This document shows, one piece after another, positions 52,532 through 61,428 of a stretch of DNA of 64,000 nucleotides (position 1 is its first letter; each line of letters begins with the position of its first letter). A program made the translations under genes and the position numbers. The notes below the pieces were generated by a model. That model saw nothing but the letters and a program-made list of their open reading frames with translations. It ran no database searches and had not been told where the DNA came from. This DNA comes from OMII01 sp947467385 (GTDB lineage: Bacteria > Bdellovibrionota_C > UBA2361 > OMII01), in the NCBI GenBank assembly GCA_044360075.1, contig JBIKLA010000015.1, positions 19,871 through 83,870 of the forward strand, given 5' to 3'.

Positions 52532-53548
52532 TTACGCGCACACCGCGCGCACAGCCTCAAGCACGCGCTCCTTGCTCGGGAGGATGACCACCTCAAGCGC
52601 CTTGGAGTACGGCATTGGGGCCTCAAGCGAAGACACCAGGCCAATCGGGGCATCGAGCTCGTCGAAGATCGCGCTGTTAATCATGTGCGCCAGGTACGCC
52701 CCGTAGCTTGCGACCTCATGCTGCTCCTGCACGATGACGCAGCGGTGCGTCTTCGCCACGGAGTTGAGAACCGTCTCGCGATCAAGCGGGCGAAGAGTGA
52801 GGAGGTCGACGACCTCAGCCGAGATGCCTTCCTGCGCAAGCTGCTCAGCAATTTCAAGGGTGAGGAACAGGTTCTTTGACCATGTTATGAGCGTAACGTC
52901 CGTTCCTTCGCGCTTGATATCTGCCTTTCCGATTGGGACGAGGTACTCGCCCTCTGGAACTGGGCCGCGGCGGCCGTAGGTGAGCTCTGACTCAAAAAAT
53001 ACAACCGGGTTATCGTCGCGAATGGCGCTCTTGAGGAGACCCTTCATGTCGTACGGCGTAGCTGGCGCCAGTACGATCAGTCCGGGGGTGTAGGCGTAGA
53101 AATGCTCAAAGGAGTTGGCGTGCTGCGCGCCGAGTTGAAAGGCGGCGCCGCCGGCACCACGGAACACAATCGGGCAGGATATCTGTCCGGCGGACATGAG
53201 CCTGGACTTTGCTGCCGTGTTGATGATCTGGTCGATGGCGCACAACGAAAAGTTGAAGGTCATGAACTCAACAATCGGGCGAAGGCCCGCCATGGCGGCG
53301 CCGATTCCGATACCCGCGAAGCCGTTCTCGGCGATCGGCGCGTCAATCACGCGCTTCGCTCCGAACTTCTCCTGCATGCCGCGAGAGCACTTGTAGGCGC
53401 CGTTGTAGCCGCCGACCTCCTCGCCAACGAGGAAAACCCTCTCGTCACGGACCATCTCCTCCGTCATCGCCTCTTGCAGGGCGTCACGGATCTGGATTTC
53501 TCGAACAGCTGGCTGATTTTGAGTGTCGTTAAGCATGGCGTTAGACAT
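52532..53548 (-). CDS. pdhB: Pyruvate dehydrogenase E1 component, beta subunit
   Basis: A 338-residue transketolase-like beta subunit (alpha2beta2 E1). IRDALQEAMTEEMVRDERVF, FLVGEEVGGYNGAYK, APIAENGFAGIGIGAAM and the cofactor-region LVVLAPATPYDMKGL-like block are typical. E1 decarboxylates pyruvate with TPP and passes the acetyl group to E2 lipoate. ATG 53548 overlaps the pdhA stop by 8 bases; ATG 53536 is an alternative. No E2/E3 genes in this window, so the complex is encoded in at least two places or upstream/downstream. Confidence 0.95.
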   Translation of the reverse strand: MSNAMLNDTQNQPAVREIQIRDALQEAMTEEMVRDERVFLVGEEVGGYNGAYKCSRGMQEKFGAKRVIDAPIAENGFAGIGIGAAMAGLRPIVEFMTFNFSLCAIDQIINTAAKSRLMSAGQISCPIVFRGAGGAAFQLGAQHANSFEHFYAYTPGLIVLAPATPYDMKGLLKSAIRDDNPVVFFESELTYGRRGPVPEGEYLVPIGKADIKREGTDVTLITWSKNLFLTLEIAEQLAQEGISAEVVDLLTLRPLDRETVLNSVAKTHRCVIVQEQHEVASYGAYLAHMINSAIFDELDAPIGLVSSLEAPMPYSKALEVVILPSKERVLEAVRAVCA

Positions 53549-54488
53549 ACGTGTAATCCAAAGCGGTTTCTGGGGCCGGGAACGGGGACTCCTCTGCAAA
53601 TCGAACGGCATCCTGAACTTCATCCTCGATTGCCTGGTCGATCTGCTCGCGAATGGCCTTCATTCCAAGCGCGTCCATCTTCTCTCCGAGAACCTTAATC
53701 GGGTCGCGCGACTTCCACTGGTCCACATCCTGCTGCGAGCGGTACTTGGCAGGATCGGCCATGGAGTGGCCGCGGTAGCGGTAGGTCTTCGCCTCGATGA
53801 GGGTCGGAAGATGCTGCTCTCGGGCGCGCTTTGCCGCGGCATGGATGCAGGCTCGCACCGCGAAGACATCGTGGCCGTCTACGGTGTCGCGTGCCATCGG
53901 GTATGCCAAGGCGCGAATTGAGAGGTCGTCCGTCGCGGCGGTCTTCTCAAGCGGCGTGCCCATGGCGAAGTAGTTATTCTCGATAACAAATATCACCGGT
54001 ATCTTCCACAATGACGCAAGTGCGAGCGCCTCGTGGAACGAGCCGATGTTGATGGCGCCGTCGCCCATGAAGCAGATGGCGATGTTGTCTGTGCCCTTGT
54101 ACTTCTCGGCAAACGCCAAGCCTGCCGCGACCGGTAGCTGAGCACCGACGATGCCCCATCCGCCCATGAAACGGCGCTCGATGTCGTAGAAGTGCATGGA
54201 GCCTCCGCGGCCCTTCGCGCAGCCGGTCACCTTGCCGAGCAACTCGGACATGCCGGCCCGCGTTGATCCGCCGCGGGCGATGTAGTGCCCATGGCAGCGG
54301 TAGGCGGTCATGACGTAGTCCTCGTCCTTCAGGACCGAGAGAGCCCCTACTGCGACTGCCTCCTGTCCGATGTAAAGGTGAAGGAATCCTCCGATCTTCT
54401 TCTCGGTATAGAGGCGAGCTGCCTCCTCCTCGAAGCGCCGGATTCGCTGCATCTTGCTATACAGGTCGGTAAGAAGTTCCTGCTCCAT
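53541..54488 (-). CDS. pdhA: Pyruvate dehydrogenase E1 component, alpha subunit
   Basis: A 315-residue TPP-binding subunit. The TPP motif runs from MGDGAINIGSFHEALALASL to VIENNYFAMGTP; RFMGGWGIVGAQLPVAAGLAFA and the phosphorylation-loop-like YRYRGHSMADPAKYRS follow. First gene of a minus-strand unit pdhA-pdhB-gammaCA with overlapping start and stop codons. Cytoplasmic. Confidence 0.96.
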   Translation of the reverse strand: MEQELLTDLYSKMQRIRRFEEEAARLYTEKKIGGFLHLYIGQEAVAVGALSVLKDEDYVMTAYRCHGHYIARGGSTRAGMSELLGKVTGCAKGRGGSMHFYDIERRFMGGWGIVGAQLPVAAGLAFAEKYKGTDNIAICFMGDGAINIGSFHEALALASLWKIPVIFVIENNYFAMGTPLEKTAATDDLSIRALAYPMARDTVDGHDVFAVRACIHAAAKRAREQHLPTLIEAKTYRYRGHSMADPAKYRSQQDVDQWKSRDPIKVLGEKMDALGMKAIREQIDQAIEDEVQDAVRFAEESPFPAPETALDYTYV

Positions 54489-54767
54489 TGCGGCGTGACC
54501 TCGTAAAGTGAATCCCTCAACACCTTCATGACCGTCGTCGTGCCGATGGCACGTTCGGGGTGTCGGGCTGGGGGTCTCTGGGGATCAGCAGCGGCTCTCG
54601 CCGGCAGCCCAGGTGCCCGTAACATCGCGGGTTTATACCAGCGACCCTTGGGGCTGTCCACCCGGCCCAATCCGCCGCAGGGTGATATTCAGCCGGAGCG
54701 CGGTCGGCCTGGCAAAAAACCCCGGAAAGAATTGTCGCTATAGCGGGTTAGCTCGCCAGAGCTTATC

Positions 54768-55403
54768 ATGAAGCAAATGCAGACCTATCGCCACCTTCTG
54801 GCCGTTGACCCGAGCCTGACCTGTTCAGGTTGGGCGCTTTTTGGTGTTGCAGACGGCCGCATAAAGGCAGTGGGAAAGATACGGGCGGAGAAGCCCAGCG
54901 TGCCGATGTCCCTGCGGCTTGAGAAGCTTCAGGCGAGCATCGCGTCGGTCCTTGGTGCTTTGCAGCTTGGCGCACCTGATCTTCTTGTGTGCGAGGCCCC
55001 TACGACGATGAAGGATCCGCACAATGCCATCAAGGTCGAGCAGGTGCGGGGCCTCTTCGAGTCGCTTGGCCGGGGCAGGGGGGTGGTCGTCCCAGGGCGG
55101 ATCAATCCGCGTTCCGTTCAGTACGAGGTGATGGGCTTGCGAGGCAAGCAAATCCCCCGGATTGAGGTTAAGTCTGCTGCGGTAAGGACTGCGGCCTACC
55201 TCTATGCGCCAGACCTTGAGAGGCTCGGCCTGACCGGGCTCGACAAGCACCAGGATATCGTGGATGCGGTCCTCATAGGGAGGCTGGCGCTCCTACACAT
55301 CGAGGCTGCCCGGAACGGCAGCTTCCCTGTAGAATCTCTCTTTGAAGTTCAGCGCGCACAGAACCGGCGTTCGTGGAGAGTAAGGGCATGCGGCGACTCG
55401 TAG
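54768..55403 (+). CDS. RuvC-like Holliday-junction resolvase family protein
   Basis: A 211-residue RNase H-fold protein. The catalytic acidic residues fit RuvC: LAVDPSLTCSGWALF (first Asp), LLVCEAPTTM (Glu) and LDKHQDIVDAVLIG (C-terminal Asp pair). RuvC cuts Holliday junctions after RuvAB migration. The protein is longer than the usual 160-190 residues and lacks the exact GIDPGLTNTG form, so a RuvC-like paralogue is possible. No ruvA/ruvB adjacent. Its 3' end overlaps the next gene by 16 bases. Confidence 0.78.
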   Translation: MKQMQTYRHLLAVDPSLTCSGWALFGVADGRIKAVGKIRAEKPSVPMSLRLEKLQASIASVLGALQLGAPDLLVCEAPTTMKDPHNAIKVEQVRGLFESLGRGRGVVVPGRINPRSVQYEVMGLRGKQIPRIEVKSAAVRTAAYLYAPDLERLGLTGLDKHQDIVDAVLIGRLALLHIEAARNGSFPVESLFEVQRAQNRRSWRVRACGDS

Positions 55404-56554
55404 GATCTTTTTTTCGGCGTGGTTTAGTCTTGGTTGCGGCTGCTGCGGCCTGCGATCTGTGCATGCAGGCTGCTACCGGGGCCGACGAAACGGTGGCGAG
55501 CAATGCGAAGAGTAAGCCTACAGCCACGACCATCGGGCTTGTTGCTCCGGATCCCCGCGGGTCTTCAGACCTCACGGTGTGCAGTCAAAATCTGAAGCTC
55601 CTAGGAACCTTTGCCTCGGCCAAGACAAAAAACGTCAAATACACAACTAAGCAGCACGAGAACAAGATTGAGGACCTGGTTGAGCGTTTTGCGCACGCCA
55701 AGTGCGACGTCATCGGCTTGCAGGAGATTATATCAGCCAGCGCAGCTGAAGGTGAGACCGCGCTCAAGCCGATTATCGATGGCTTGAAGGCTGCGACGAG
55801 CCGCACCTTCGAGGCTCGGGTGGGCCCGCCAGCTGAGGGTGGAATGGGCCTGGGTTTTCTTGTCGCTACCGACCGCGCCACCGTGCTCAATACTCTGGCG
55901 TACTCCCGCGTCGAGCTTCCGAAGCTCGTGGCAAAGCAACGACCGCGGCTTTTCTCGCGCACGCCGCTTGAGCTGCAGCTATCGGTAAAGGCGCGAAACG
56001 ATGAAGTCACGAAGGTGGTGTCGATCGTCAATTTCCACCTAAAATCTAAGCGCGGAGGCGAGGGCGATCCGACCGGACTTGAGTGGGAGACCTACCGGAT
56101 GGAGATGGCAGAGGCGTTTCGCCGCATCATTGAAGTGCGTCACCAACAGGCTTTTGCCTCAAATAAGTCTATCCTTGTCGTGCTCGGTGACCGAAACAGC
56201 AATTTCGATGTGGCGAGCGCGCGCATCCTTGAGGGATCGCTTACCCTGTCGAGCTTCCAGGCTGACGGCGGATGTCGGCTGACTAAGCGCGGCTTCCCAG
56301 TGTGCAGGGCGGGAGTTGAACAGCCCAAGCGGCTCTTTAGCGTGCTGACTGCCAACCGGGGGGTTTTCTCTCTTCCGGGCACCTTCGAGTACAAGGGCCA
56401 ATATTCTTGGCTCGACGACATCCTCCTTCCCGCGGAGAGCCTGCCATTCGCCTGGCTCAACCCGTCGCGCGAGGGGGACTACGATACCGGCGTTGTATAC
56501 GAGCCGAAGGGCGCATCCGACCACGCCATGGTGTGGGTCAAGCTTAACTGGTAG
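55388..56554 (+). CDS. Exported endonuclease/exonuclease/phosphatase family protein
   Basis: A 388-residue protein with an N-terminal signal sequence (RRGLVLVAAAAACDLCMQA) and a DNase I-like EEP domain: VCSQNLKLLG, VIGLQEII (catalytic Glu), VNFHLKSKRGG, LVVLGDRNSNFD and the closing GASDHAMVWVKL (Asp-His). It would act outside the cytoplasm on nucleic acids or phosphoesters. ATG 55388 is chosen; a GTG at 55373 is also in frame. It overlaps the ruvC-like gene by 16 bases, so the two are co-expressed, an odd pairing of a cytoplasmic resolvase and an exported nuclease. Confidence 0.85.
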   Translation: MRRLVGSFFRRGLVLVAAAAACDLCMQAATGADETVASNAKSKPTATTIGLVAPDPRGSSDLTVCSQNLKLLGTFASAKTKNVKYTTKQHENKIEDLVERFAHAKCDVIGLQEIISASAAEGETALKPIIDGLKAATSRTFEARVGPPAEGGMGLGFLVATDRATVLNTLAYSRVELPKLVAKQRPRLFSRTPLELQLSVKARNDEVTKVVSIVNFHLKSKRGGEGDPTGLEWETYRMEMAEAFRRIIEVRHQQAFASNKSILVVLGDRNSNFDVASARILEGSLTLSSFQADGGCRLTKRGFPVCRAGVEQPKRLFSVLTANRGVFSLPGTFEYKGQYSWLDDILLPAESLPFAWLNPSREGDYDTGVVYEPKGASDHAMVWVKLNW

Positions 56555-57479
56555 GCGCGGCACCGGCTGCACGGTGCGGCAACCTTCCGGCGAGCTGCTT
56601 CCAGATCTCGTCGCAGCTTCGGCCGAGGCTGCGAACGAGGCACGGATCCTCCACCAGGGGCACGAACAGCGATTCCCTTACTTGGGCAAGTACTTCCTCA
56701 ACAGCCACGCCGCGCTCAAGTGCCGCACGGGTCTCGGTAATCAGGTCTGAGGTGTTGAGCAGCACCGCATCAAGATGCTTGCGGGCCAGGCCACCGGTGA
56801 TACATCCGCCATATGAAAACCCAATACCGGTGAGCTGGATGTCCTTAAACCGCTTGATGGACGTGACGGCTGACTCAAGCGAAAGATCACCTCCGGGTGT
56901 CGCCAGCCGACGACCCTGATAGTATCCAAGGGTCTCATCGCCGATCAGAAAGGAGAAGGGAAGAACAAGGAAGCTCTGAGAATGGTCGGTGTGGCCCGGA
57001 GTGCTTATGGCCCTAACCGTGATGTCCTCGTCGATCGCCAGTGTCTCGCCGTCTGCCAGACTTTTGGTAATGGAGAGCCCGTCGCGGAAATCTTTGAGTG
57101 AAAGAGGCGTCCCGCTCGCCGTGAATATTTCGCGTAGCTCGCAATCATCCCGCCACACGGACTCGACAAAAGCTGCGTCCCTGAGCTTGGCCGTCATGGC
57201 AGCATTACCGCACACCGCAAGCCGGGGTAGCGCCTGCCGGAGCAGCGGAATAGCGCCGACGCGATCAGCATGGAGATGGGTTATGAGGATGCGCGACACC
57301 TGGCTGAGCGCCAACCCAGCGCTCGACAGCCGCTCCTCCAGTGCGGGAATGTGTGCGGAGGAGCCGGGATCAACCAGGGTGATAGAGCGATCCTCGGAGA
57401 CGATAGCGAAACGGCAGGTCCCACCTATAGTAATCTGGTGGCAGCGCGGATAGACCTCGGTTGAAGCGCGAATGAACAT
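56544..57479 (-). CDS. MBL-fold metallo-hydrolase with THLHADR motif
   Basis: A 311-residue metallo-beta-lactamase fold protein. RILITHLHADRVGAIPLL is the main motif, with Arg in place of the final His of HxHxDH; STPGHTDHSQSFLV supplies a later His and FLIGDETL the bridging Asp. The changed residue could alter metal loading. The gene ends inside the 3' end of the EEP gene (11-base convergent overlap). Likely a hydrolase of esters, thioesters or lactones; substrate unknown. Confidence 0.87.
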   Translation of the reverse strand: MFIRASTEVYPRCHQITIGGTCRFAIVSEDRSITLVDPGSSAHIPALEERLSSAGLALSQVSRILITHLHADRVGAIPLLRQALPRLAVCGNAAMTAKLRDAAFVESVWRDDCELREIFTASGTPLSLKDFRDGLSITKSLADGETLAIDEDITVRAISTPGHTDHSQSFLVLPFSFLIGDETLGYYQGRRLATPGGDLSLESAVTSIKRFKDIQLTGIGFSYGGCITGGLARKHLDAVLLNTSDLITETRAALERGVAVEEVLAQVRESLFVPLVEDPCLVRSLGRSCDEIWKQLAGRLPHRAAGAAPTS

Positions 57480-57583
57480 AGAGGGCCTCTCTGTGATAGC
57501 CCCGCTCTAGCATGCACCCCGTAGGTAAGCATGGCAGAACAGGTGATGAGATAGTCCCACACTTCGCGGCGGATACTCAACCG

Positions 57584-57637
57584 CAAACAAAAAAGGAAGC
57601 GGCGGGGGAGCCTTACAAGGGCCCCTCCCGCCGCTTC
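57584..57637 (-). terminator. Rho-independent terminator after recA
   Basis: GAAGCGGCGGGGGAGCC / GGGCCCCTCCCGCCGCTTC hairpin, followed on the minus strand by CCTTTTTTG. It starts about 20 bases after the recA stop codon. Confidence 0.9.
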
Positions 57638-57658
57638 GGCAACCTTCAGATGAGACGG

Positions 57659-58789
57659 CTAGCCGTTTGCGGCGACCTTCTTCTTCGAGCGCGACGGCCG
57701 CTCGGAGGGGGTGCCCTCCGCTTCGTCGCCCGCAGTTGCGCCTGCCTCGGCCTTGGTGTTTTCTGCGCCGACGGCAACCGAATCCATGATTAGCTCGCGG
57801 ATCTGTTGCGTCATTTCAGGGTTCTCGCGCAGGAACTGCTTCGCGCCCTCACGGCCCTGGCCGATCCGCTCGCCGCGGAAGCTGAACCAGGCACCCGCCT
57901 TATCGATGACGCCCTTGTCTGATCCGACGTCGACGATCTCTCCGATATAGCTTACGCCTTCATTAAAGATGATGTCGAACTCAGCTTCACGGAACGGCGC
58001 CGCTACCTTATTCTTGACCACCTTAACGCGCACGCGATTGCCGGTGACGCTATCGGCCTCCTTAATCGACCCGATACGGCGGACGTCGAGGCGAACAGAG
58101 GCGTAGAACTTCAGAGCATTTCCTCCGCTAGTTGTTTCCGGGCTTCCGAACATGACCCCGATCTTCATTCGGATCTGGTTTATGAAGAGGATCGTGGTGT
58201 TGGACTTTGCGGATGCGGCCGTCAGCTTGCGGAGTGCCTTGCTCATGAGGCGCGCCTGCAGGCCAGGCTGCTGATCCTCCATCTCACCGTCGATCTCGGC
58301 ACGCGGAACAAGGGCCGCAACTGAATCGATAACAACGAGGTCAACCGACCCAGACAAGACGATAGCCTCGCAGATGTCGAGGGCCTGCTCACCGGAATCC
58401 GGCTGGCTTACCAGAAGCTTTGATGTGTCGACACCAAGCCGCTTTGCGTAGTTGACGTCGAGCGCATGCTCCGCGTCGATGTACACCACCGTGCCGCCAG
58501 CGCGCTGAACCTGCGCTGCGGCGCTGAGCGCAAGCGTTGTCTTTCCAGAGGACTCAGGCCCGTAGACCTCGCATATGCGGCCCTTAGGGATTCCCCCGAT
58601 TCCTAGGGCGATATCGAGCGTGAGGCTGCCTGTGGAGTGCGCCTCTACCTTCTCGGCCATTGACGACCCGAGGTTCATGATGGCGCCCTTGCCGTACTTC
58701 TTTTCAAGCTGTGTGATCGCCGACGAAAGTGCCTTGGTCTTCTCGCCTGATGTCTCTGAATCGGTCGCATTACGCTCGTAGAGGTCCAT
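57659..58789 (-). CDS. recA: Recombinase RecA
   Basis: A 376-residue RecA. Walker A EVYGPESSGKTTLAL near residue 78, Walker B VDLVVIDSVAALVPR, and the AEIDGEMEDQQPGLQARLMS loop 1 with SAKSNTTILFINQIRMKIGVMFGSPETT-type loop 2 are present (the last is split over the central core). The C-terminus ends in a Lys-rich tail. RecA drives recombination and LexA self-cleavage. A strong SD (AAAAGGAG) precedes the ATG. lexA lies directly upstream on the same strand. Confidence 0.99.
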   Translation of the reverse strand: MDLYERNATDSETSGEKTKALSSAITQLEKKYGKGAIMNLGSSMAEKVEAHSTGSLTLDIALGIGGIPKGRICEVYGPESSGKTTLALSAAAQVQRAGGTVVYIDAEHALDVNYAKRLGVDTSKLLVSQPDSGEQALDICEAIVLSGSVDLVVIDSVAALVPRAEIDGEMEDQQPGLQARLMSKALRKLTAASAKSNTTILFINQIRMKIGVMFGSPETTSGGNALKFYASVRLDVRRIGSIKEADSVTGNRVRVKVVKNKVAAPFREAEFDIIFNEGVSYIGEIVDVGSDKGVIDKAGAWFSFRGERIGQGREGAKQFLRENPEMTQQIRELIMDSVAVGAENTKAEAGATAGDEAEGTPSERPSRSKKKVAANG

Positions 58790-58943
58790 TTTTGCTCCTT
58801 TTCCTTTTTTGTTGATAAAACTTTCTCTTTAAACAGCCGGGGCATTCCCTCCGGCAACCTCACAGGCTAGTGGCGTGTGCTTTTCTACGGCTCCGCTTTT
58901 TCCTGTGTTTACTCTATTGCCCTTGGGTTGTTAACGACAATCT
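58790..58943 (-). promoter_or_regulatory. recA leader between lexA and recA
   Basis: 154 bases between the lexA stop and recA ATG. Contains an inverted TTGT-TAACG-ACAA at the lexA end and a GCCGG/CCGGC stem nearer recA. Could hold a separate recA promoter or operator; I do not see a copy of the palindrome found in front of lexA. Confidence 0.35.
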
Positions 58944-59609
58944 TTAATTGAGCTGCCTAATTACTCCAATAAGGCGCCCCTGAATCGTAACCTTGTCGAC
59001 CGTGATGGGCTGCATAGTTGGGTTCGCCGGAATGAGCATCACCTGACCACTCTTCAATCGTCGATACCGCTTAAGAGTTGCGCTTCCATCATCGAGGAGT
59101 GCCACCACAATCTGGCCGTCCTCAGCTCCATCCTGTTTCTTGATAACAACAACATCCCGATCGCAGATGTGTTCATCGATCATTGAGTTCCCGCTCACCT
59201 CGAGGCAGTACACCTCCCCGCGGCCGTCGATCATGCTTGGTGGGATCTCGATAGTTGTCGACTGTTCGACGGCTTCGATAGGCCTGCCGGCAGCGATTAC
59301 GCCCACGAGCGGCACGGCGCTGGGGCCGAGCTCAGGCGTGGCGCGGTCGAGAATCTCAAGCATCCCGTCGGAACCCCGTCGGATAAAGCCTTTCTGCTCA
59401 AGACGCTCGAGGTGGAAGTGTGCAGTCGAGGCAGACTTTACCCCGATGAAGTCGGCTATGGATTTTAGGGATGGAGCATAGCCTTTTTCTGCAAGGAAAT
59501 TGCGAAGAAATTCAAGTGTTTGACGCTGTACCGGAGCAAGGGTGCTTGACTGGAAGCCCGCCGCATCCGCTACAGCCGCAATTGTTTGCTTGCGTGTTTT
59601 TGTCTTCAT
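58944..59609 (-). CDS. lexA: SOS repressor LexA
   Basis: A 221-residue LexA with an N-terminal winged helix (RQTLEFLRNFLAEKGYAPSLKSIADFIGVKSASTA) and a peptidase domain: cleavage site VIAAGRP, Ser in EVSGNSMIDEHI (near residue 140), and Lys in IVVALLDDGSATLKRY. It represses the SOS regulon and is inactivated by self-cleavage with RecA. About 25 extra residues precede the usual start, rich in Lys/Ala. recA follows 154 bases downstream on the same strand. Confidence 0.97.
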   Translation of the reverse strand: MKTKTRKQTIAAVADAAGFQSSTLAPVQRQTLEFLRNFLAEKGYAPSLKSIADFIGVKSASTAHFHLERLEQKGFIRRGSDGMLEILDRATPELGPSAVPLVGVIAAGRPIEAVEQSTTIEIPPSMIDGRGEVYCLEVSGNSMIDEHICDRDVVVIKKQDGAEDGQIVVALLDDGSATLKRYRRLKSGQVMLIPANPTMQPITVDKVTIQGRLIGVIRQLN

Positions 59610-59633
59610 TGCAGTCCTGTGTAGATGCGGTTC

Positions 59634-59646
59634 ATGGTCGTACCAT
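59634..59646. promoter_or_regulatory. Candidate LexA box upstream of lexA
   Basis: ATGGT-CGT-ACCAT inverted repeat lying 25 bases before the lexA ATG, in the gap shared with the receiver-domain gene. It does not match the textbook enterobacterial (CTGT-N8-ACAG) or Bacillus boxes. Autoregulation by LexA makes it a natural candidate. Confidence 0.4.
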
Positions 59647-59775
59647 ATGCAAAAAAGATAGAATGGGCAATGAATTTTTTTAGGGAATGTTCACCTGTTG
59701 CCAGTTATTTACCGCGAGGGGGCCCGCCAAAAAAGCGACATTCAGGCTTTTGGCAACCCTGCCGATACTTTAACC

Positions 59776-60258
59776 ATGGGGGGCGATTGGGCGCCTCACG
59801 AGCAAAGAAGGTTGAATAAGCTGATGACTGCAGGGATGACACAGCGAGCGCTCGACGCGACTCTGCGCAGGGAGGTGAGGCTCCTCGTCGTGGACGACCA
59901 CCTCGATCATTACGAGCAGATCGTCGAGTTTGCTGAGATGTACCATCCCGAGTTCAAGGTTGAGTGCAAACTCGCCACGACTCCCGCGGATGCCGTTAGT
60001 CTGGCGAGCTCCTGGAAGGCATCTGTTGTGCTCGTGGATCTCCATGCCATATCGAGCGCGCTTGAGCTGCTGCAGCAGCTGTCGCATCAAGGATCCGCTG
60101 TGATCGCCACAAGCGACAACATGCTGCCGGAGCTGTCCGAGACCGCCTCCCAGTACGGGGCCGTGGGGTACCTTTCAAAAAGCTCCAATCCGGATGACAT
60201 CGAGGTGCTGCTATCGTTTGCCGCATCGGTGTCGAGCCCCTCCCGACCTGCGCAGTAG
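59776..60258 (+). CDS. Response-regulator receiver-domain protein
   Basis: A single receiver domain after a short basic leader. REVRLLVVDDHLDHYEQI (acidic pair), SVVLVDLHA (phospho-acceptor Asp), AVIATSDN (Ser/Thr switch) and GYLSKSSNPDDI (Lys) follow the receiver order. No output domain follows, so it may act through protein contacts like CheY. ATG 59776 is one option; a TTG at 59698 and ATGs at 59824/59836 are also in frame. Divergent from lexA; SOS control is possible but unproven. Confidence 0.82.
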   Translation: MGGDWAPHEQRRLNKLMTAGMTQRALDATLRREVRLLVVDDHLDHYEQIVEFAEMYHPEFKVECKLATTPADAVSLASSWKASVVLVDLHAISSALELLQQLSHQGSAVIATSDNMLPELSETASQYGAVGYLSKSSNPDDIEVLLSFAASVSSPSRPAQ

Positions 60259-60317
60259 GCCGCACCTGCCCCTCGAATAGCAAGCATAATCAAGAGCCTA
60301 TCGTCGCACCTCGAATA

Positions 60318-60348
60318 GACCACGAAGTCTCTGAGACTTCGTGGGGTC
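60318..60348. terminator. Inverted repeat, probable terminator after receiver gene
   Basis: GACCACGAAGTCTC and GAGACTTCGTGGGGTC pair almost perfectly with a one-base centre. A T5 run follows only 12 bases later, so terminator function is likely but not certain. Confidence 0.5.
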
Positions 60349-60429
60349 TCACGCCACCCCTTTTTCGAATCGGTGGGGCGGGGTATCGTGGGAGTGCCCA
60401 GAACGGAGTTAGAGATTTAGGAGTCCGGA

Positions 60430-61344
60430 ATGCTCAGTAAGTTCGCGCTTGAGAAGTTCACCGCCTGCGTTTCCATCGTGGCGGTGGCAATCCTGGTTAG
60501 CGGGACAGATGCCTGCCAGACCGATTATTCTGTAGGAGGCCAGGCCTCGGGGCCTGCCGGAACGGGAACTGCAACGGCTGGTCCTACCAGCACTGTTACG
60601 CCTACCGAAACTCCAGAGGGTACGGTGAGTGTCACGCCGGAAACAACCGGCACGGCGGAAACAACCGGCACAGTAACGAGCACGCCAACCTCAACCCCGA
60701 CCCGCACTTTAACCCCCGACAATAATGCGACCTCCCTCGGCGCCAAGTCGGACCGCTCCGGCAATCTCCTCGATGAGCTCTCGCAAGCGGCGGAGTCAGA
60801 GGGCGCTGCGCGGGGCGCAGGCGGCAACTGGCTCGGCAAGGGTTTTGGGGACTCAAAGTCAGTGTGGCTCGACTCGGATGGAGACGGATTCTCGGATGAC
60901 CTTGAGGGGCGCACTGGCTCCGGTCCGCAGGACTCGCAGTCGATTCCGGATCAAGTCGTGACCACCGACATTAACACGAGGGTTCGCAGCAACGATTCTG
61001 ATCTTGATGGCCTCTCGAATGGGGATGAGGCGAAGCTCGGGACGAATCCTCGGCTCCTTGATTCCGACGGAGACGGGAGGAGCGACGGCGCGGAGGGCGC
61101 ATCAGGCGGAGATCCAAAGAATCCGGGTGACTCGTACGCCGATGTCGATGAGGACGGCTTGAGCGACTCGTACGAGACCGAAAACGGCTCAGATCCAAAC
61201 AAGCTCGACACCGACGATGACGGCCTTCGGGATGATCTTGAGCTTGTCATGATGACGAATCCGCAGGTAGCGGATTCCGATGGGGATGGGATCTCGGACG
61301 GCAAGGAGTTTACGATTAACTCAGATCCTGGCGTCGCGGAGTAG
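60430..61344 (+). CDS. Secreted protein with thrombospondin type-3 calcium-binding repeats
   Basis: A 304-residue exported protein: a hydrophobic signal (residues 12-28), a Thr/Pro-rich spacer (residues 50-95, repeats such as TETPEGTVSVTPETTGTAET), then calcium-binding DxDxDG repeats from residue 145 to the end, for example WLDSDGDGFSDDLEG, NDSDLDGLSNGDE, DSDGDGRSDG, DVDEDGLSDS, DTDDDGLRDD and DSDGDGISDG. Such proteins sit on the cell surface or are secreted and need calcium for folding. Ligand unknown. Monocistronic; the SD is probably the GGAGTCCGGA stretch before the ATG. Confidence 0.9.
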   Translation: MLSKFALEKFTACVSIVAVAILVSGTDACQTDYSVGGQASGPAGTGTATAGPTSTVTPTETPEGTVSVTPETTGTAETTGTVTSTPTSTPTRTLTPDNNATSLGAKSDRSGNLLDELSQAAESEGAARGAGGNWLGKGFGDSKSVWLDSDGDGFSDDLEGRTGSGPQDSQSIPDQVVTTDINTRVRSNDSDLDGLSNGDEAKLGTNPRLLDSDGDGRSDGAEGASGGDPKNPGDSYADVDEDGLSDSYETENGSDPNKLDTDDDGLRDDLELVMMTNPQVADSDGDGISDGKEFTINSDPGVAE

Positions 61345-61428
61345 GGGACCCCGGGCACTCCTGTCGCTTTATTTCTGCCCCTCAGTCGGTGCATGATGCG
61401 CTGATGTCATGCCTAGGCCGGAGGATAC

